Below are positions 20,582 through 29,858 of a stretch of DNA of 64,000 nt, piece by piece (positions within the stretch are counted from its first letter, which is position 1; the number at the start of each line of letters is the position of its first letter). A program made the position numbers and the translations under genes. The stretch spans positions 1-64,000 of the forward strand of contig JAJDNC010000009.1 in the NCBI GenBank assembly GCA_022340865.1. Direction: 5' to 3'. The notes under the pieces were generated by a model, which saw only the letters and a list, made by a program, of their open reading frames with translations, was not told where the DNA came from and ran no database searches. This DNA is from Gemmatimonadota bacterium (GTDB lineage: Bacteria; Gemmatimonadota; Gemmatimonadetes; Longimicrobiales; Gaopeijiaceae).

Positions 20582-20622
20582 AAAACCTTATCAATAATTC
20601 AAACTTATATTATTATCCGGAC
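20582..20622. promoter_or_regulatory. AT-rich divergent promoter region with inverted repeat
   Basis: A 35-base stretch that is mostly A and T stands out in GC-rich DNA between the YceI and transporter genes. It contains AATAAT (20593-20598) and ATTATT (20609-20614) as an inverted repeat with a 10-base spacer, and TTATC twice. This looks like promoter elements plus a repressor site of MarR-like size. The assignment is by composition and position only. Confidence 0.4.
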
Positions 20623-20786
20623 AGGAACAAGGCCCGGCCCCCGGGAGCATGGCGGCGGAGCCCCGTCGGCTCTCCCTTCGTCCACGCCTCCGGACCTCTC
20701 TTGCGGCGAGTCCCGACCCCCGGATAGCCTTCCCCCCGAACCGGCGGCCGACCACAGGTTCGGCCCGAACTCCGTCCGAGGTGTCG

Positions 20787-22283
20787 ATGCCCGAGCAAGC
20801 GCTGGCGAGCACGACCGACGTCTGGTCGCAGCTCATCGTAGGGGTGGTCCTCCTGGTCCTCTTCGCCCTGCTGGCGAAGCGAGCGACCCACCGCGTCGTC
20901 GTGTCGATGATGTGCGTCGGCTTCGTGTGGGTGGTGACCTACCTCACGCCCTTCCACCTCATCAGCTTCGAGGCGGCGGCGGCGGCGGTGGACCTGAACG
21001 TGCTCATGCTGCTGGCCGGCATGATGGCCGTGGTGGGCGTCATAAAGTCCACCGGGGGGTTCACGTGGGCCGTCGCCCGGCTGACCAGCCGGGCGCGCGG
21101 ACGCCCGCAGGCCGCGGCGGGGCTGGTGGCGTGGTCCACCGCCATCACGTCGGCGTTCCTGGACAACGTCACGACGGTGGTCTGGGTGACCCCCATGGCC
21201 ATGCGGCTGTCCAAGCGCATGCGCCTGGCGCCGGTGGCGCTGCTGGTGCCCATGGTGCTGGCGGCGAACCTGGGGGGCACCGCCACGCTCATCGGCGACC
21301 CGCCCAACGTCATCATCGGGTCCGGTGCGGGCCTCACGTTCATGGGCTTCATCAGGAACGTGACCGCTCCCGTCCTCGTCATGATGGTGCTGTTGCAGTG
21401 GTACACGGCCTGGTACTACCGCGACGCCTACGCCTCCGCCCGCGACGCGGTGCCCGACGAGACGGTGGAGGAGCCGGAGCTCCGCGATCCCGCCCTCTTC
21501 CGCTGGATGCTGGTGATCTGCGTGGGCATCGCGGTGGGCTTCTTCACCCAATCCCTCACCGGGACGCCCGTGGCGGTGCCGGCGGTCATCGGTGCCGCCC
21601 TGGCGCTGGTGGTGCAGGATTGGCGCTACGTGCGGCGCCACGCGCCCACGGCGGAGGAGCGGGCCCACGGCATCCTGCGCGTCATCGAGAAGGACATCGA
21701 GTGGCCCGCGCTGAGCTTCTTCGTGTTCCTCTTCATCCTGGTGGGCGCCGCCGTGCACACCGGCCTCGCCTCCTCCGTCGCCGGGGGCATGGGGTGGATC
21801 CTGGCGTACGTCCGCGACGCGCTCGGCCTCAGCGACCGGAACACCCTGCTCTTCGCCGCGCTGGCCACGTGCTGGGTGTCGGCGGTGATCTCGGCGATCA
21901 TCGACAACGTCCCCTACGTCATGGTGAGCGTGCCGATCCTGGCCCACTTCATCCCCACCATCCGCGGCGAGACCGACGTCCTCTGGTGGGCGCTGGCGCT
22001 GGGAGTGTGCCTGGGCGGGGTGGCCACCGTGCCGGGGGCCTCGGCGAACGTCACCGCCATGCGCCTGGCCAGGGAGGAGGGGGTGGAGATCCGCTACCCG
22101 GAGTACTCCCGCTTCGCGGTGCCCATGGCCCTCCTCGGCCTCGTGGTCGCGTCGCTCTTCCTGGTGGACTTCGTCCTCGTGGGAGGCGCGCAGGCCCGCA
22201 CGACGGCGTGGCTGGCCGCGCTGGCTCTGGTGTTCGTGGAGGTGGTGAGGGCCCGGCGGCGCCGGGCGGCTCTGGGCCGCTGA
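20787..22283 (+). CDS. Ion transporter superfamily permease (NhaD/ArsB/SLC13-like)
   Basis: 498 residues from the ATG at 20787 (MPEQALAS), preceded by GAGG. About 11-12 membrane segments. The two repeated hairpin signatures of the ion transporter superfamily are visible: TSAFLDNVTTVVWVTPM with NLGGTATLIGDPPNVIIGS in the first half, and SAIIDNVPYVMVSVPI with GGVATVPGASANV in the second. Members export arsenite, exchange Na+ for H+, or import dicarboxylates; NhaD/ArsB-like is the closest by motif. No ars gene is adjacent, so the substrate is open. A hairpin follows the stop. Confidence 0.85.
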   Translation: MPEQALASTTDVWSQLIVGVVLLVLFALLAKRATHRVVVSMMCVGFVWVVTYLTPFHLISFEAAAAAVDLNVLMLLAGMMAVVGVIKSTGGFTWAVARLTSRARGRPQAAAGLVAWSTAITSAFLDNVTTVVWVTPMAMRLSKRMRLAPVALLVPMVLAANLGGTATLIGDPPNVIIGSGAGLTFMGFIRNVTAPVLVMMVLLQWYTAWYYRDAYASARDAVPDETVEEPELRDPALFRWMLVICVGIAVGFFTQSLTGTPVAVPAVIGAALALVVQDWRYVRRHAPTAEERAHGILRVIEKDIEWPALSFFVFLFILVGAAVHTGLASSVAGGMGWILAYVRDALGLSDRNTLLFAALATCWVSAVISAIIDNVPYVMVSVPILAHFIPTIRGETDVLWWALALGVCLGGVATVPGASANVTAMRLAREEGVEIRYPEYSRFAVPMALLGLVVASLFLVDFVLVGGAQARTTAWLAALALVFVEVVRARRRRAALGR

Positions 22284-22296
22284 GGCGGACCGCCGA

Positions 22297-22321
22297 CGGC
22301 GTCTCCGGCGTCGAGACGCCG
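22297..22321. terminator. 9-bp hairpin between convergent genes
   Basis: Arms cggcgtctc (22297-22305) and gagacgccg (22313-22321) pair over 9 bp around a 7-base loop. It lies between the convergent transporter and citF stops and could serve both. Confidence 0.5.
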
Positions 22322-22368
22322 ACGTTCCTCGCCGGGGCGAGCCCCCCGGAGGGTGAGCCTGCCGGTCC

Positions 22369-23931
22369 CTACTCCTCCACCTGCCAGACGGTGTCGATGA
22401 CGGTGCCGTCCACCCACTTGATGACCGCCACCGGCCGGTCGGTGAGGCGGGGCGGCTCGGGCCTCCCCCCGATGATGCCCTCCACCTCGGCCTTGATCTC
22501 CTCGATGGTACGGATGGGGAGCGTCGATCCCTTCACCGCCTCCAGGAGGTCGGCGCGCTTCGGGTTGACGGCGATGCCGCGCTCGGTGACCACCACGTCG
22601 ATGAGCTCGCCGGGACCGGTGAGGGTGGCCACGCGGTCCACGATGACGGGGATGCGGTCCCGGAACGCGGGCACGGCCAGGATCGTGCACCTCGAGAAGA
22701 GGCAGTTCTGCCACCCGCCGATGCCGTGGAGGAGGACGCCGTCGGAGTGGGTGTTCACGTTGGCGTTGAAGCCCGTGTCCACCTCGGTGGCCCCCAGCAC
22801 CGCCGCGTCCACCATGGAGGCGAAGTTGCCCTTGCCGTGGTAGCTGTAGGACGTGAAGGGCGAGGTGGCCACGTGCCGCGGGTCCGACGCGATGGAGGCC
22901 ACCCCCGCCAGGTCGAAGGTCTGCCCGTCGAGGATGTAGTCGGTGAGGCCCTCCTTCAGCAGGTCCACCAGGAACTGCGTGGAGCCGCCGCGGACGAAGC
23001 GGGCCTTCACGCCGGCCTCGTTCATCATGTCCTTCAGGAACTGCACGAACGCCAGCGCGATGCCGCCGGCGCCGGCCTGGAAGGAGAAGCCTTCCCTCAT
23101 GATGCCGGCGTCGCGCAGGAAGCGCGCGACGTACTCGGCGATGAGGACCCGGTCGGGGCTCCGGGTGATCTGCGTCGTGCCGGAGACGATCTGGGCCGGG
23201 TCGCCGATGGAGTCCACCTCGACGACATAGTCCACGTTGTTCCCCTGGATCTGCCAGGGAATGCACGGGAAGTCGACGAGGTTGTCCGTCACCACGATGA
23301 CGTGGTCGGCGTAGAGCGAGTCCACCAGCGCGAAGCCCAGGGAGCCGCACGCCGAGGGGCCGTGGGACCCGTCGGCGTTCCCGAAGGCGTCGGCGGTGGG
23401 CGCGGCGATGACCGCGATGTCGATGTGCACCTCGCCGTCCTGCACGGCCTGCCACCGCCCCCCGTGGGAGCGGAGCACGCCCATGCCGCGCATCTTCCCG
23501 TGGGACGTGTACTCGCCCAGGGGACCGTTCATGCTCCCCTCGATGCGCTGCACGACGCCCCGGTCCATGAGCTCCATGACCGGCTCGTGGCACGGGAAGG
23601 ACGCCGAGGGGAACCACATGAGGTCCTTGGCCCCCAGCTCCGCGGCGGCCTGCAGGGCCATGAGCGCCACGCGGTCGCCGTTCCGGAGGTGGTGGTGGGT
23701 GGAGATGGTCATGCCGTCCTCGAGGCCGCACTTCTGGAGGGCGGTCTTCAGGTCGGCGACGCGCTTGTCCCCGTCCGCCGGATAGTCGCGGCACGAGCGG
23801 ATGGGTGGCCCGTGCTTGGATCCCTTCGGCTCGTAGCCTCCCACGCCCTGGTACGGCACCTGCTCGACGCCGTTCACCACCCTGGGCACCCGGCGCCCCG
23901 CGGCGTTCACGAGGAAGTCGTGCTCGCTCAT
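22369..23931 (-). CDS. citF: Citrate lyase alpha subunit-like CoA-transferase
   Basis: 520 residues, normal for CitF. Recognisable segments are GMTISTHHHLRNGDRV, FPSASFPCHEPVMELM, FVRGGSTQFLVDLLKEGL and DYILDGQTFDLAGV. In citrate lyase this subunit transfers the acyl carrier from acetyl to citrate, forming citryl-ACP. It is the last gene of the operon; its ATG overlaps the stop of the CitD-CitE fusion by four bases (ATGA), so the subunits are translationally coupled. The real substrate may be citrate, homocitrate or citramalate. Confidence 0.92.
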   Translation of the reverse strand: MSEHDFLVNAAGRRVPRVVNGVEQVPYQGVGGYEPKGSKHGPPIRSCRDYPADGDKRVADLKTALQKCGLEDGMTISTHHHLRNGDRVALMALQAAAELGAKDLMWFPSASFPCHEPVMELMDRGVVQRIEGSMNGPLGEYTSHGKMRGMGVLRSHGGRWQAVQDGEVHIDIAVIAAPTADAFGNADGSHGPSACGSLGFALVDSLYADHVIVVTDNLVDFPCIPWQIQGNNVDYVVEVDSIGDPAQIVSGTTQITRSPDRVLIAEYVARFLRDAGIMREGFSFQAGAGGIALAFVQFLKDMMNEAGVKARFVRGGSTQFLVDLLKEGLTDYILDGQTFDLAGVASIASDPRHVATSPFTSYSYHGKGNFASMVDAAVLGATEVDTGFNANVNTHSDGVLLHGIGGWQNCLFSRCTILAVPAFRDRIPVIVDRVATLTGPGELIDVVVTERGIAVNPKRADLLEAVKGSTLPIRTIEEIKAEVEGIIGGRPEPPRLTDRPVAVIKWVDGTVIDTVWQVEE

Positions 23932-25154
23932 GCCTTGCCCTCCCCCGGGATCAGCCCCGCCGCCCGCGCCCGCGCCACCAGACGCTGCGCCCGGAGCACC
24001 ACGGGACGGTCGATCATCTTCGTTCCCAGGCTCACCACGCCCAGCCCTTTCGCCTCCGCGTCGTGGAAGGCGGCCACCACGGCCAGTGCCCTGTCGATCT
24101 CGGCCTGCGACGGCGCGAAGGCCCGGTGGATGACGCGGATCTGCCGGGGATGGATGCACCCCATCCCCTCGAAGCCCATGGCCCGGGCGCGCACGCCCCA
24201 CGCCAGCAGCCCCTCCTCGTCGGCGACGTCGCCGAAGACCGAGTCGATGGCCTGCACCCCGGCGGCTTTCGCGGCGTTCACGAGACGGCTCCTGGCCCAC
24301 ACCGTCTCCGTGCCCTCCGGCGTCTTGGGCACGCCCAGGTCCGCGGTGTAGTCCTCCACCCCGATTGTCAACGCCACCACCGTGTCCGTGGCCGAGGCGA
24401 TGGCGAGCGCGTTCTCGATGCCCAGGGCGGACTCGAGGATGGGCATGATCCACACCGGCGTGGAGACGCCCTTCTCCTCGCGGATGCTCTCGATGCGCGC
24501 GTGCACCTGCAGGACGTCGTCGGCGCTCTCCACCTTGGGCACCAGGATCACGTCGGGCGCCTCGGGGACCACCTCGTCCAGGTCCTCCAGCCCCCGGGGG
24601 AGCTGGTTGACGCGCACCATGCGCTCCGCTCCCTGGAAGTCGACGCACCGGAGGGCGTTCCGCACCAGCACGCGCGCGGCGTCCTTCTCCGCCGGATGGA
24701 CCGAGTCCTCCAGGTCGAGGATCACCGCGTCCGGGGCGTGCAGCCCCGCGTTGATCATGAACTTGGGCTCGTTCCCCGGCAGATACAGGCGGGAGCGCCG
24801 CAGGCGGTCCCGGGACGTCCCCTCCGGGGGAGGCGCCGTGCGGGGCGGCCGCGGGTCGGCCTTGGGCGTCACCGCGGCCCGGCGCAGCGCCGCCTCCAGG
24901 CGCGCCTCCAGGACCCAGGGCACGGCGCCCTGGTCCTCCACGCGCACCCGGGCGTGGGGCACGCCGGCCTTGCGCATGGTATCCGCGATGTCGGCGCGGA
25001 GCGACGTGCCGAAGAGCGCCTCCACCTTGGACGTCAGCTCGACTTCGATGCCGCCGCCGTCGGCGAGCTCAACCGAGGCCCAGCAGTCGGAGCGGACGTC
25101 GGCGCCGCGCCGTCCCGCCTCGCCCGCCTTCGCCTTCCGGGCCTGCGCGCTCAT
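23928..25154 (-). CDS. CitD-CitE fusion: acyl carrier plus citryl-ACP lyase
   Basis: 408 residues. Residues about 18-95 match the citrate lyase acyl carrier CitD: SVELADGGGIEVELTSKVEALFG, then VRVEDQGAVPWVLEARLEAALRRA. S22 (in VRSDCW) lies where CitD carries its phosphoribosyl-dephospho-CoA arm. After a Pro-rich linker (about 97-118), residues 119-405 are the CitE/HpcH lyase: RSRLYLPGNEPKFM, AVILDLEDSVHPAEKD, ILVPKVESADDV, and GFEGMGCIHPRQI. CitE cleaves citryl-ACP to oxaloacetate and acetyl-ACP. The two are separate genes in enteric cit operons. It overlaps both neighbours by ATGA. The genes that usually activate the carrier (citC, citX, citG) are not in this window. Confidence 0.85.
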   Translation of the reverse strand: MSAQARKAKAGEAGRRGADVRSDCWASVELADGGGIEVELTSKVEALFGTSLRADIADTMRKAGVPHARVRVEDQGAVPWVLEARLEAALRRAAVTPKADPRPPRTAPPPEGTSRDRLRRSRLYLPGNEPKFMINAGLHAPDAVILDLEDSVHPAEKDAARVLVRNALRCVDFQGAERMVRVNQLPRGLEDLDEVVPEAPDVILVPKVESADDVLQVHARIESIREEKGVSTPVWIMPILESALGIENALAIASATDTVVALTIGVEDYTADLGVPKTPEGTETVWARSRLVNAAKAAGVQAIDSVFGDVADEEGLLAWGVRARAMGFEGMGCIHPRQIRVIHRAFAPSQAEIDRALAVVAAFHDAEAKGLGVVSLGTKMIDRPVVLRAQRLVARARAAGLIPGEGKA

Positions 25155-26341
25155 CGCCCCATCCGGTCCAGGATCGCGTCGGTGACCTGGGGCGTCATGG
25201 CCGCCCCCCGGCTCAGGACGTCGCGGCCGCCGGGGATCCTCATCATGTCGTAGGTTCGCACCTTGCCCTCCTCCACCACCGCCGCCACCGCGTCGCGTAT
25301 GTTCGTCGCCTTGTCGGTCTCGCCCACGTGGTCCAGCAGCATGGCCGCCGACAGGATCATGGCGATGGGGTTCACGATGGGCGGGTCGAGCTTCTCGTAC
25401 TTGGGCGCCGACCCGTGGGTGGGCTCGAACACCGCCACGTCCTGGCCGATGTTGCCGGAGCACGCGAAGCCCAGACCGCCCACCAGACCAGCGAACGCAT
25501 CGGACACGATGTCGCCGAACAGGTTGCCCGCCACGATGACCCCGTAGTCCTCCGGGTTCTTGGTCAGCCACATCATCTGCGCGTCGATGTTCGTGGACCA
25601 GTGCTGGATGGACGGATAGTCCTTCCGCACCTCCCGCGCCACCTCCTCCATCATCCCCGAGGTCTCCCGGAGCACGTTGGGCTTCTCGCACACCGTCACC
25701 GAGCGATACCCGTGCTTGTCGGCGTACTCGAACGCCGCGGTGAGGATGCGGCGGCACGCGTTGCGGGTGAAGAGCCGCACGGACACCGCGATGTCCTCGT
25801 TGGGCACCTCCGCGAAGGGCTTGAACTTGGGGTGCGTCGCCAGGGCGTCACGCACCTGAGCCGGCGGGTCGGTCCACTCGAGGCCGGAGTAGAGCCCCTC
25901 GGTGTTCTGCCGGAAGATCACGGCGTCCACGGCCGGCTCCTCCACGCCGCCGTCCGGCGTCTTGCGGATGAAGTTCAGCAGGTTGCCCCTGAACGACCGG
26001 CACGGCCGGATGCAGATGTCCAGGTTGAACTTCTGACGGAGCCCCACGATGGGGCTGAAGTAGACGTGCCCCTCGTCCCGCAGCGACGGATCCAGCTCCT
26101 CGGCGGCCTCCTTCTTGGGCTTCGAGGTGATGGCCCCGAAGAGCCCGAGCTTGTGCTTCCTCAGCAGGTCGAGGGTGCGCTCGGGGAGGGGATTGCCCTC
26201 CTTCACCCAGAACTCCCAGCCGATGTCGGCGTGCACGTACTCCGCGTCGAAGCCCACGGCGTCCAGGACCCGGATCGCCTCCGGAAGGACGACCTTGCCG
26301 ATCCCGTCGCCGGGCATCGTCACCACGGTGTGTCTTGCCAT
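25151..26341 (-). CDS. Isocitrate/isopropylmalate-family beta-decarboxylating dehydrogenase
   Basis: 396 residues from the ATG at 26341 (MARHTVVTMPGDGIG). Family marks are intact: GDGIGKVVLPEAIRVLD, VDAVIFRQNTEGLYSGLEW (substrate Arg and Asn-Thr-Glu), the catalytic Tyr/Lys region VTVCEKPNVLRETSGMM, GNLFGDIVSDAFAGLVGGLG (metal Asp residues) and FEPTHGSAPKYEKL. It oxidatively decarboxylates a 2-hydroxy-3-carboxy acid; isocitrate or homoisocitrate fit the neighbours best. The coenzyme cannot be fixed by eye. Its stop overlaps the CitD-CitE start by ATGA; 86 bases separate it from the aconitase-like gene upstream. Confidence 0.9.
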   Translation of the reverse strand: MARHTVVTMPGDGIGKVVLPEAIRVLDAVGFDAEYVHADIGWEFWVKEGNPLPERTLDLLRKHKLGLFGAITSKPKKEAAEELDPSLRDEGHVYFSPIVGLRQKFNLDICIRPCRSFRGNLLNFIRKTPDGGVEEPAVDAVIFRQNTEGLYSGLEWTDPPAQVRDALATHPKFKPFAEVPNEDIAVSVRLFTRNACRRILTAAFEYADKHGYRSVTVCEKPNVLRETSGMMEEVAREVRKDYPSIQHWSTNIDAQMMWLTKNPEDYGVIVAGNLFGDIVSDAFAGLVGGLGFACSGNIGQDVAVFEPTHGSAPKYEKLDPPIVNPIAMILSAAMLLDHVGETDKATNIRDAVAAVVEEGKVRTYDMMRIPGGRDVLSRGAAMTPQVTDAILDRMGR

Positions 26342-26427
26342 CTTGCCGTTGCTCCGAATCGGTGTCTCGTCGGCTGCGCGGGGCGCCCTCGCGGCGCCGC
26401 CCGCCCGGTCCCGTGCCCGGGTCCCGC

Positions 26428-28458
26428 TCAGTGCGTGGCCCCCAGGCGCTTCTTGATGAGGTTCTCGCTCCCCCCCGCCACCACCAGCGACTGCGGCACC
26501 GTGCCCAGCGCCGGGAAGCGGAAGGCGTGCCCCTCGTACTCGATGGTCCCCCGGGAGAAGTCCACGACGATATCGGGTCCCGGGACGACGGTGGCCTCGC
26601 CGGCGGCGATCTCCGCGGCGCAGGCCTCCTTCAGCTCGCGCACCAGGTCGGGGCACTCGATGCACGGCAGGCCGTTGTTGTAGGCGTTGCGGAGGTAGGT
26701 CTGGGAGAACGACCCGGCGATCACCACCTGGATGCCCTTCGCCTGAAGGGCGGTGGCCGCCTGCTCCCGGCTCGATCCGGTGCCGAAGTTCCAGCCGCCC
26801 ACCAGGATGTCGCCGGCCTGGGCGCGCTCGGCGAACCCGGGGTCGTAGTTCTCCATGACCACCCGGGCCATCTCCTCCCGGGTGACCCCCTCGCGATAGG
26901 TGTAGTCCTTCGAGTAGATGCCGTCGGTGTTGAGGTTGTCCTTGGGCACCAGCACCAGGCGCCCGCGGATGGAGTGCGGGAAGCCCTCCATGATGTCGAC
27001 GCTCTCGTCCGGCGCCGCCCCGTCGGGAGCCAGCTCGCGGAAGGCCGGAACCAGGGCCGCGGGCGCGGTGCCGTTGCCGACCGGAGCCCCGTTCCTGCCA
27101 CCGTCTTGCCGCGTGGGCGCGCAGATGTAGCCCGCCGCCGCGGACGCGGCCACCACCGCGGGCGAGGCCAGGTACGCCTTCGCGTCCCGGGAGCCCATGC
27201 GCCCCTTGAAGTTCCGGTTGGTGGCGCTGATCCCCACCTCGCCGGCCTCCAGGAGCCCCTCACCCAGACCGATGCACGGCCCGCACCCCGGCGGCAGCGC
27301 GTGCGCGCCCGCCTGCACCAGCGCCTCCCAGGCGCCGGACGCCTCGGCCGCCTCCTGCACCTCCCGGCTGGCAGCGGCCACGTACAGGCTCACGCCCTCG
27401 GCCACCCGCCGGCCCGCGAGCACCGCCGCGGCCGCCTCCAGGTCCTCCAGGCGCGAGTTCACGCACGACACCAGGTACGCCTTGTCGACGGCCACCTTCT
27501 CCTTCTCGACGTCGGCCAGCGCGCGCATGACCTGCACGGTGTCGGGCCCCGACACGTGGGGCGTCACCGCCGCGAGGTCCAGGACGATCTCGCCGGCGTA
27601 GGCGGCGTCGGCATCGGGACGCGGCGGGTCGGCCTCCCACGCCGCCAGCTCTCCGTCGCTGATGCGCTTCGTATCCGCGGCGCTGGGAACGTGCGCCCCG
27701 TGCAACTTGTGGATCACCTCCGCCAACGCGCCCCTTCGCGCCCGCAGGTAGGCCAGCGTCACGTCGTCCACGGGGAACCACCCGGTGAGGGCGCCCCACT
27801 CCGTGGTCATGTTGGCGATGCTCAGCCGCTCGTCCACGGAGAGCGTCGCCACCCCCGGGCCGGCGAACTCCAGCGCCGCGTTCAGGACCTCCTCGTGGTT
27901 GTAGAGGCCGCACAGCGTGATGATGACGTCCTTGCCCGTGACGCCGTCCGGAAGCTCGCCCTCCAGCACCACGCGCACGGTGCGCGGGATCTGCCACCAG
28001 AAGTCGCCGACCGCCCAGATCCCCGCGGCGTCGGTGCGCACAACCGGCGTGCCCAGCGCGCCCAGCGCCCCGTACATGTTGGAGTGGGAGTCCGACGCCA
28101 CCACCAGCGCGCCGGGGACGACGTATCCCATGGACACCATGAGCTGATGGCCGATCCCCGCCCCCGCCGGGTAGAAGTCCACGCCCTGGTCCCGGGCGAA
28201 CGCCTCGATCTCCCAGTACTTGGCGAGGTTCTCCTTGGAGCGGTTCTGGATGTCGTGGTCCAGGGCGAAGACGGGCTGGCGCGGATTCAGGATCCCCGGC
28301 GCCCCCAGCGACCTGAACTTCTTCAGCACCGCCGCGGTGTTGTCGTGGGTGAGCACGTGGCGGGGACGCAGGGAGACCACGTCCCCCGGCCGCAGCGGAC
28401 GCGCCGGCCCTTCGACCATGTGGGCGCGCGCCAGCTTCTCGACCACGGTCTGTCCCAT
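26428..28458 (-). CDS. Aconitase-superfamily hydro-lyase, large and swivel domains fused (homoaconitase-like)
   Basis: 676 residues from the ATG at 28458, with an ideal GGAGGTGA. The large part (about 1-420) has the HDNTAAVLKKF start, the cluster cysteines in VSCVNSRLEDLE and PPGCGPCIGLGEG, and NRNFKGRMGSRDAKAYLASP. The swivel part (about 480-676) has VGGWNFGTGSSREQAATALQ and GSFSQTYLRNAYNNGLP. The segment IANMTTEWGALTGWFPVDD recalls fungal-type homoaconitase more than bacterial AcnA/AcnB. It isomerises a tertiary to a secondary hydroxy tricarboxylate via a [4Fe-4S] cluster. PrpD lies 5 bases upstream in the same operon. Confidence 0.9.
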   Translation of the reverse strand: MGQTVVEKLARAHMVEGPARPLRPGDVVSLRPRHVLTHDNTAAVLKKFRSLGAPGILNPRQPVFALDHDIQNRSKENLAKYWEIEAFARDQGVDFYPAGAGIGHQLMVSMGYVVPGALVVASDSHSNMYGALGALGTPVVRTDAAGIWAVGDFWWQIPRTVRVVLEGELPDGVTGKDVIITLCGLYNHEEVLNAALEFAGPGVATLSVDERLSIANMTTEWGALTGWFPVDDVTLAYLRARRGALAEVIHKLHGAHVPSAADTKRISDGELAAWEADPPRPDADAAYAGEIVLDLAAVTPHVSGPDTVQVMRALADVEKEKVAVDKAYLVSCVNSRLEDLEAAAAVLAGRRVAEGVSLYVAAASREVQEAAEASGAWEALVQAGAHALPPGCGPCIGLGEGLLEAGEVGISATNRNFKGRMGSRDAKAYLASPAVVAASAAAGYICAPTRQDGGRNGAPVGNGTAPAALVPAFRELAPDGAAPDESVDIMEGFPHSIRGRLVLVPKDNLNTDGIYSKDYTYREGVTREEMARVVMENYDPGFAERAQAGDILVGGWNFGTGSSREQAATALQAKGIQVVIAGSFSQTYLRNAYNNGLPCIECPDLVRELKEACAAEIAAGEATVVPGPDIVVDFSRGTIEYEGHAFRFPALGTVPQSLVVAGGSENLIKKRLGATH

Positions 28459-28463
28459 GGAAG

Positions 28464-29858
28464 TCACCTCCGGTCCGCGACGCACAGCGCCATGAGGTCG
28501 GAGATGCGCTCCAGCCTCTCCAGGCCCCATACCGCGTCTTTTATGCGCTCCCGGGCGTCCTCCGAGAGGATGGGAGCCGCCAGGGCGTCGAACTTCTCCT
28601 CCACCTCGCGGTCGGTGAGGGGGTTGCGGGGGTCGCCCTTGGGGTAGTCCAGCTCGCGGTCGAGCTCGCGGCCGTCGGTGGTGCGGACGGTCACCGCCGC
28701 GCGCTTGAGCTTCGGGAAGGCCGCCTCGATGGCGGGATCGGCGGCGACCTTCACCTTCGCCAGCTGCGCGCGGATGCGGGCGTCGGAGATCTTCTCCGGC
28801 GTGAACTGCGCCGGCGTCACCTGCCGGTCCACGAGGGCCGCGGCCACCACGTAGGGGAGCGAGTGGTCCGCGGTCTCCTTGGAGCGCGGATCGTACTTGC
28901 TGGGGTCGGCGAGGATGTCCGCCGCCCGGGCCAGGGAGCGGATGTGCACCTCCGCGACGTCCTCGGGGGCGAGATCGTTCTCCACCACCAGGTCCAGGAC
29001 CGCCGAGATGGGCGTATGGGTGAGGGCCTCGGTGGGGAACGCCTTCATGCCGCACCGCTCGATGCGCCACGACGCCCCCAGCCCCTCCTCCAGCACCTCG
29101 AGCTTCCACTCCGGCCCGAGGCAGTGCGCCAGCCCCTCCTTGCCGTCCACCACGTGCTCGGGACCCGTGTACCCCTTCTCCGCCATGAGCGCGGCGAGGA
29201 CGCCGCTCTGCGTGGCCATGGGGTCCACCGTGTTCTTCATCATGGTGAGCTTGCCGGCCGTCACGGCGCCCAGCGTCGCGTGCCGGGACGCCGAGATGCC
29301 CACGGCGTGCTGGATCTTCTCCCACGGGAGCCCCAGCATGCGCCCCGCCACCATGGGCGACACGAACGCCGTGAGGGTGGCGTGGTGCCACCCCCGCTCC
29401 CGGATCCCCGGGAAGGCGGCCTCGCAGAAGCGCATCTCGAACTCGTGGCCCAGGACGATGCCCACCACCAGGTCCTTGCCGCTCCCGCCGGCGCGCTCGC
29501 CCGCGGCCAGCGCTGCGGGGATCAGGTCCGAGGGGTGCGACGGGTCCTGCTGCCAGTAGATGTCGTTGTAGTCCATCACCCGGACCATGAGGGCGTTGGC
29601 CAGGGCGGCGGAGACGGGATCCGTGGTCCGGCCGGATCCGAGGATGTGGGCCGGGCCCGCCCCGCCCACCTCGTCCAGGACCTCGAGGGCGATGCGCGCG
29701 TCCTCCTGGCGGTATCCACCGAAGGCGCACCCCAGCGCGTCCAGCAGGTAGCGGGCCGCCTGGTGCCGCGCCTCCTCGCCGATGTCGTCCCAGGAGAGGC
29801 CGGCGGCCCAGCGCGCCATGCGGGCGGTGACGGTGTCCGACACCATGCCGCTCATCAT
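28464..29858 (-). CDS. MmgE/PrpD-family dehydratase
   Basis: 464 residues starting MMSGMVSDTVTARMARW; the ATG overlaps the TGA of the HD-like gene (ATGA). Family marks: DALGCAFGGYRQEDAR, ALMVRVMDYNDIY with HPSDLIPAALAAGE, and KAFPTEALTHTPISAVLDL. MmgE/PrpD enzymes dehydrate 2-methylcitrate or citrate, decarboxylate cis-aconitate, or epimerise related acids without an iron-sulfur cluster. Placed beside an aconitase-like enzyme, a dehydration step feeding it is the simplest role. Substrate unknown. Confidence 0.9.
   Translation of the reverse strand: MMSGMVSDTVTARMARWAAGLSWDDIGEEARHQAARYLLDALGCAFGGYRQEDARIALEVLDEVGGAGPAHILGSGRTTDPVSAALANALMVRVMDYNDIYWQQDPSHPSDLIPAALAAGERAGGSGKDLVVGIVLGHEFEMRFCEAAFPGIRERGWHHATLTAFVSPMVAGRMLGLPWEKIQHAVGISASRHATLGAVTAGKLTMMKNTVDPMATQSGVLAALMAEKGYTGPEHVVDGKEGLAHCLGPEWKLEVLEEGLGASWRIERCGMKAFPTEALTHTPISAVLDLVVENDLAPEDVAEVHIRSLARAADILADPSKYDPRSKETADHSLPYVVAAALVDRQVTPAQFTPEKISDARIRAQLAKVKVAADPAIEAAFPKLKRAAVTVRTTDGRELDRELDYPKGDPRNPLTDREVEEKFDALAAPILSEDARERIKDAVWGLERLERISDLMALCVADRR

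Noticed and set aside
20582-20622. FNR/CRP-type site in the AT-rich island
   Set aside because: The stretch contains TTGAA and TGATAA-like pieces but not the symmetric TTGAT-N4-ATCAA pattern.
22369-25154. Plain citrate-fermentation cit operon
   Set aside because: citC, citX, citG and a citrate transporter are missing, CitD is fused to CitE, and the rest of the operon is different.
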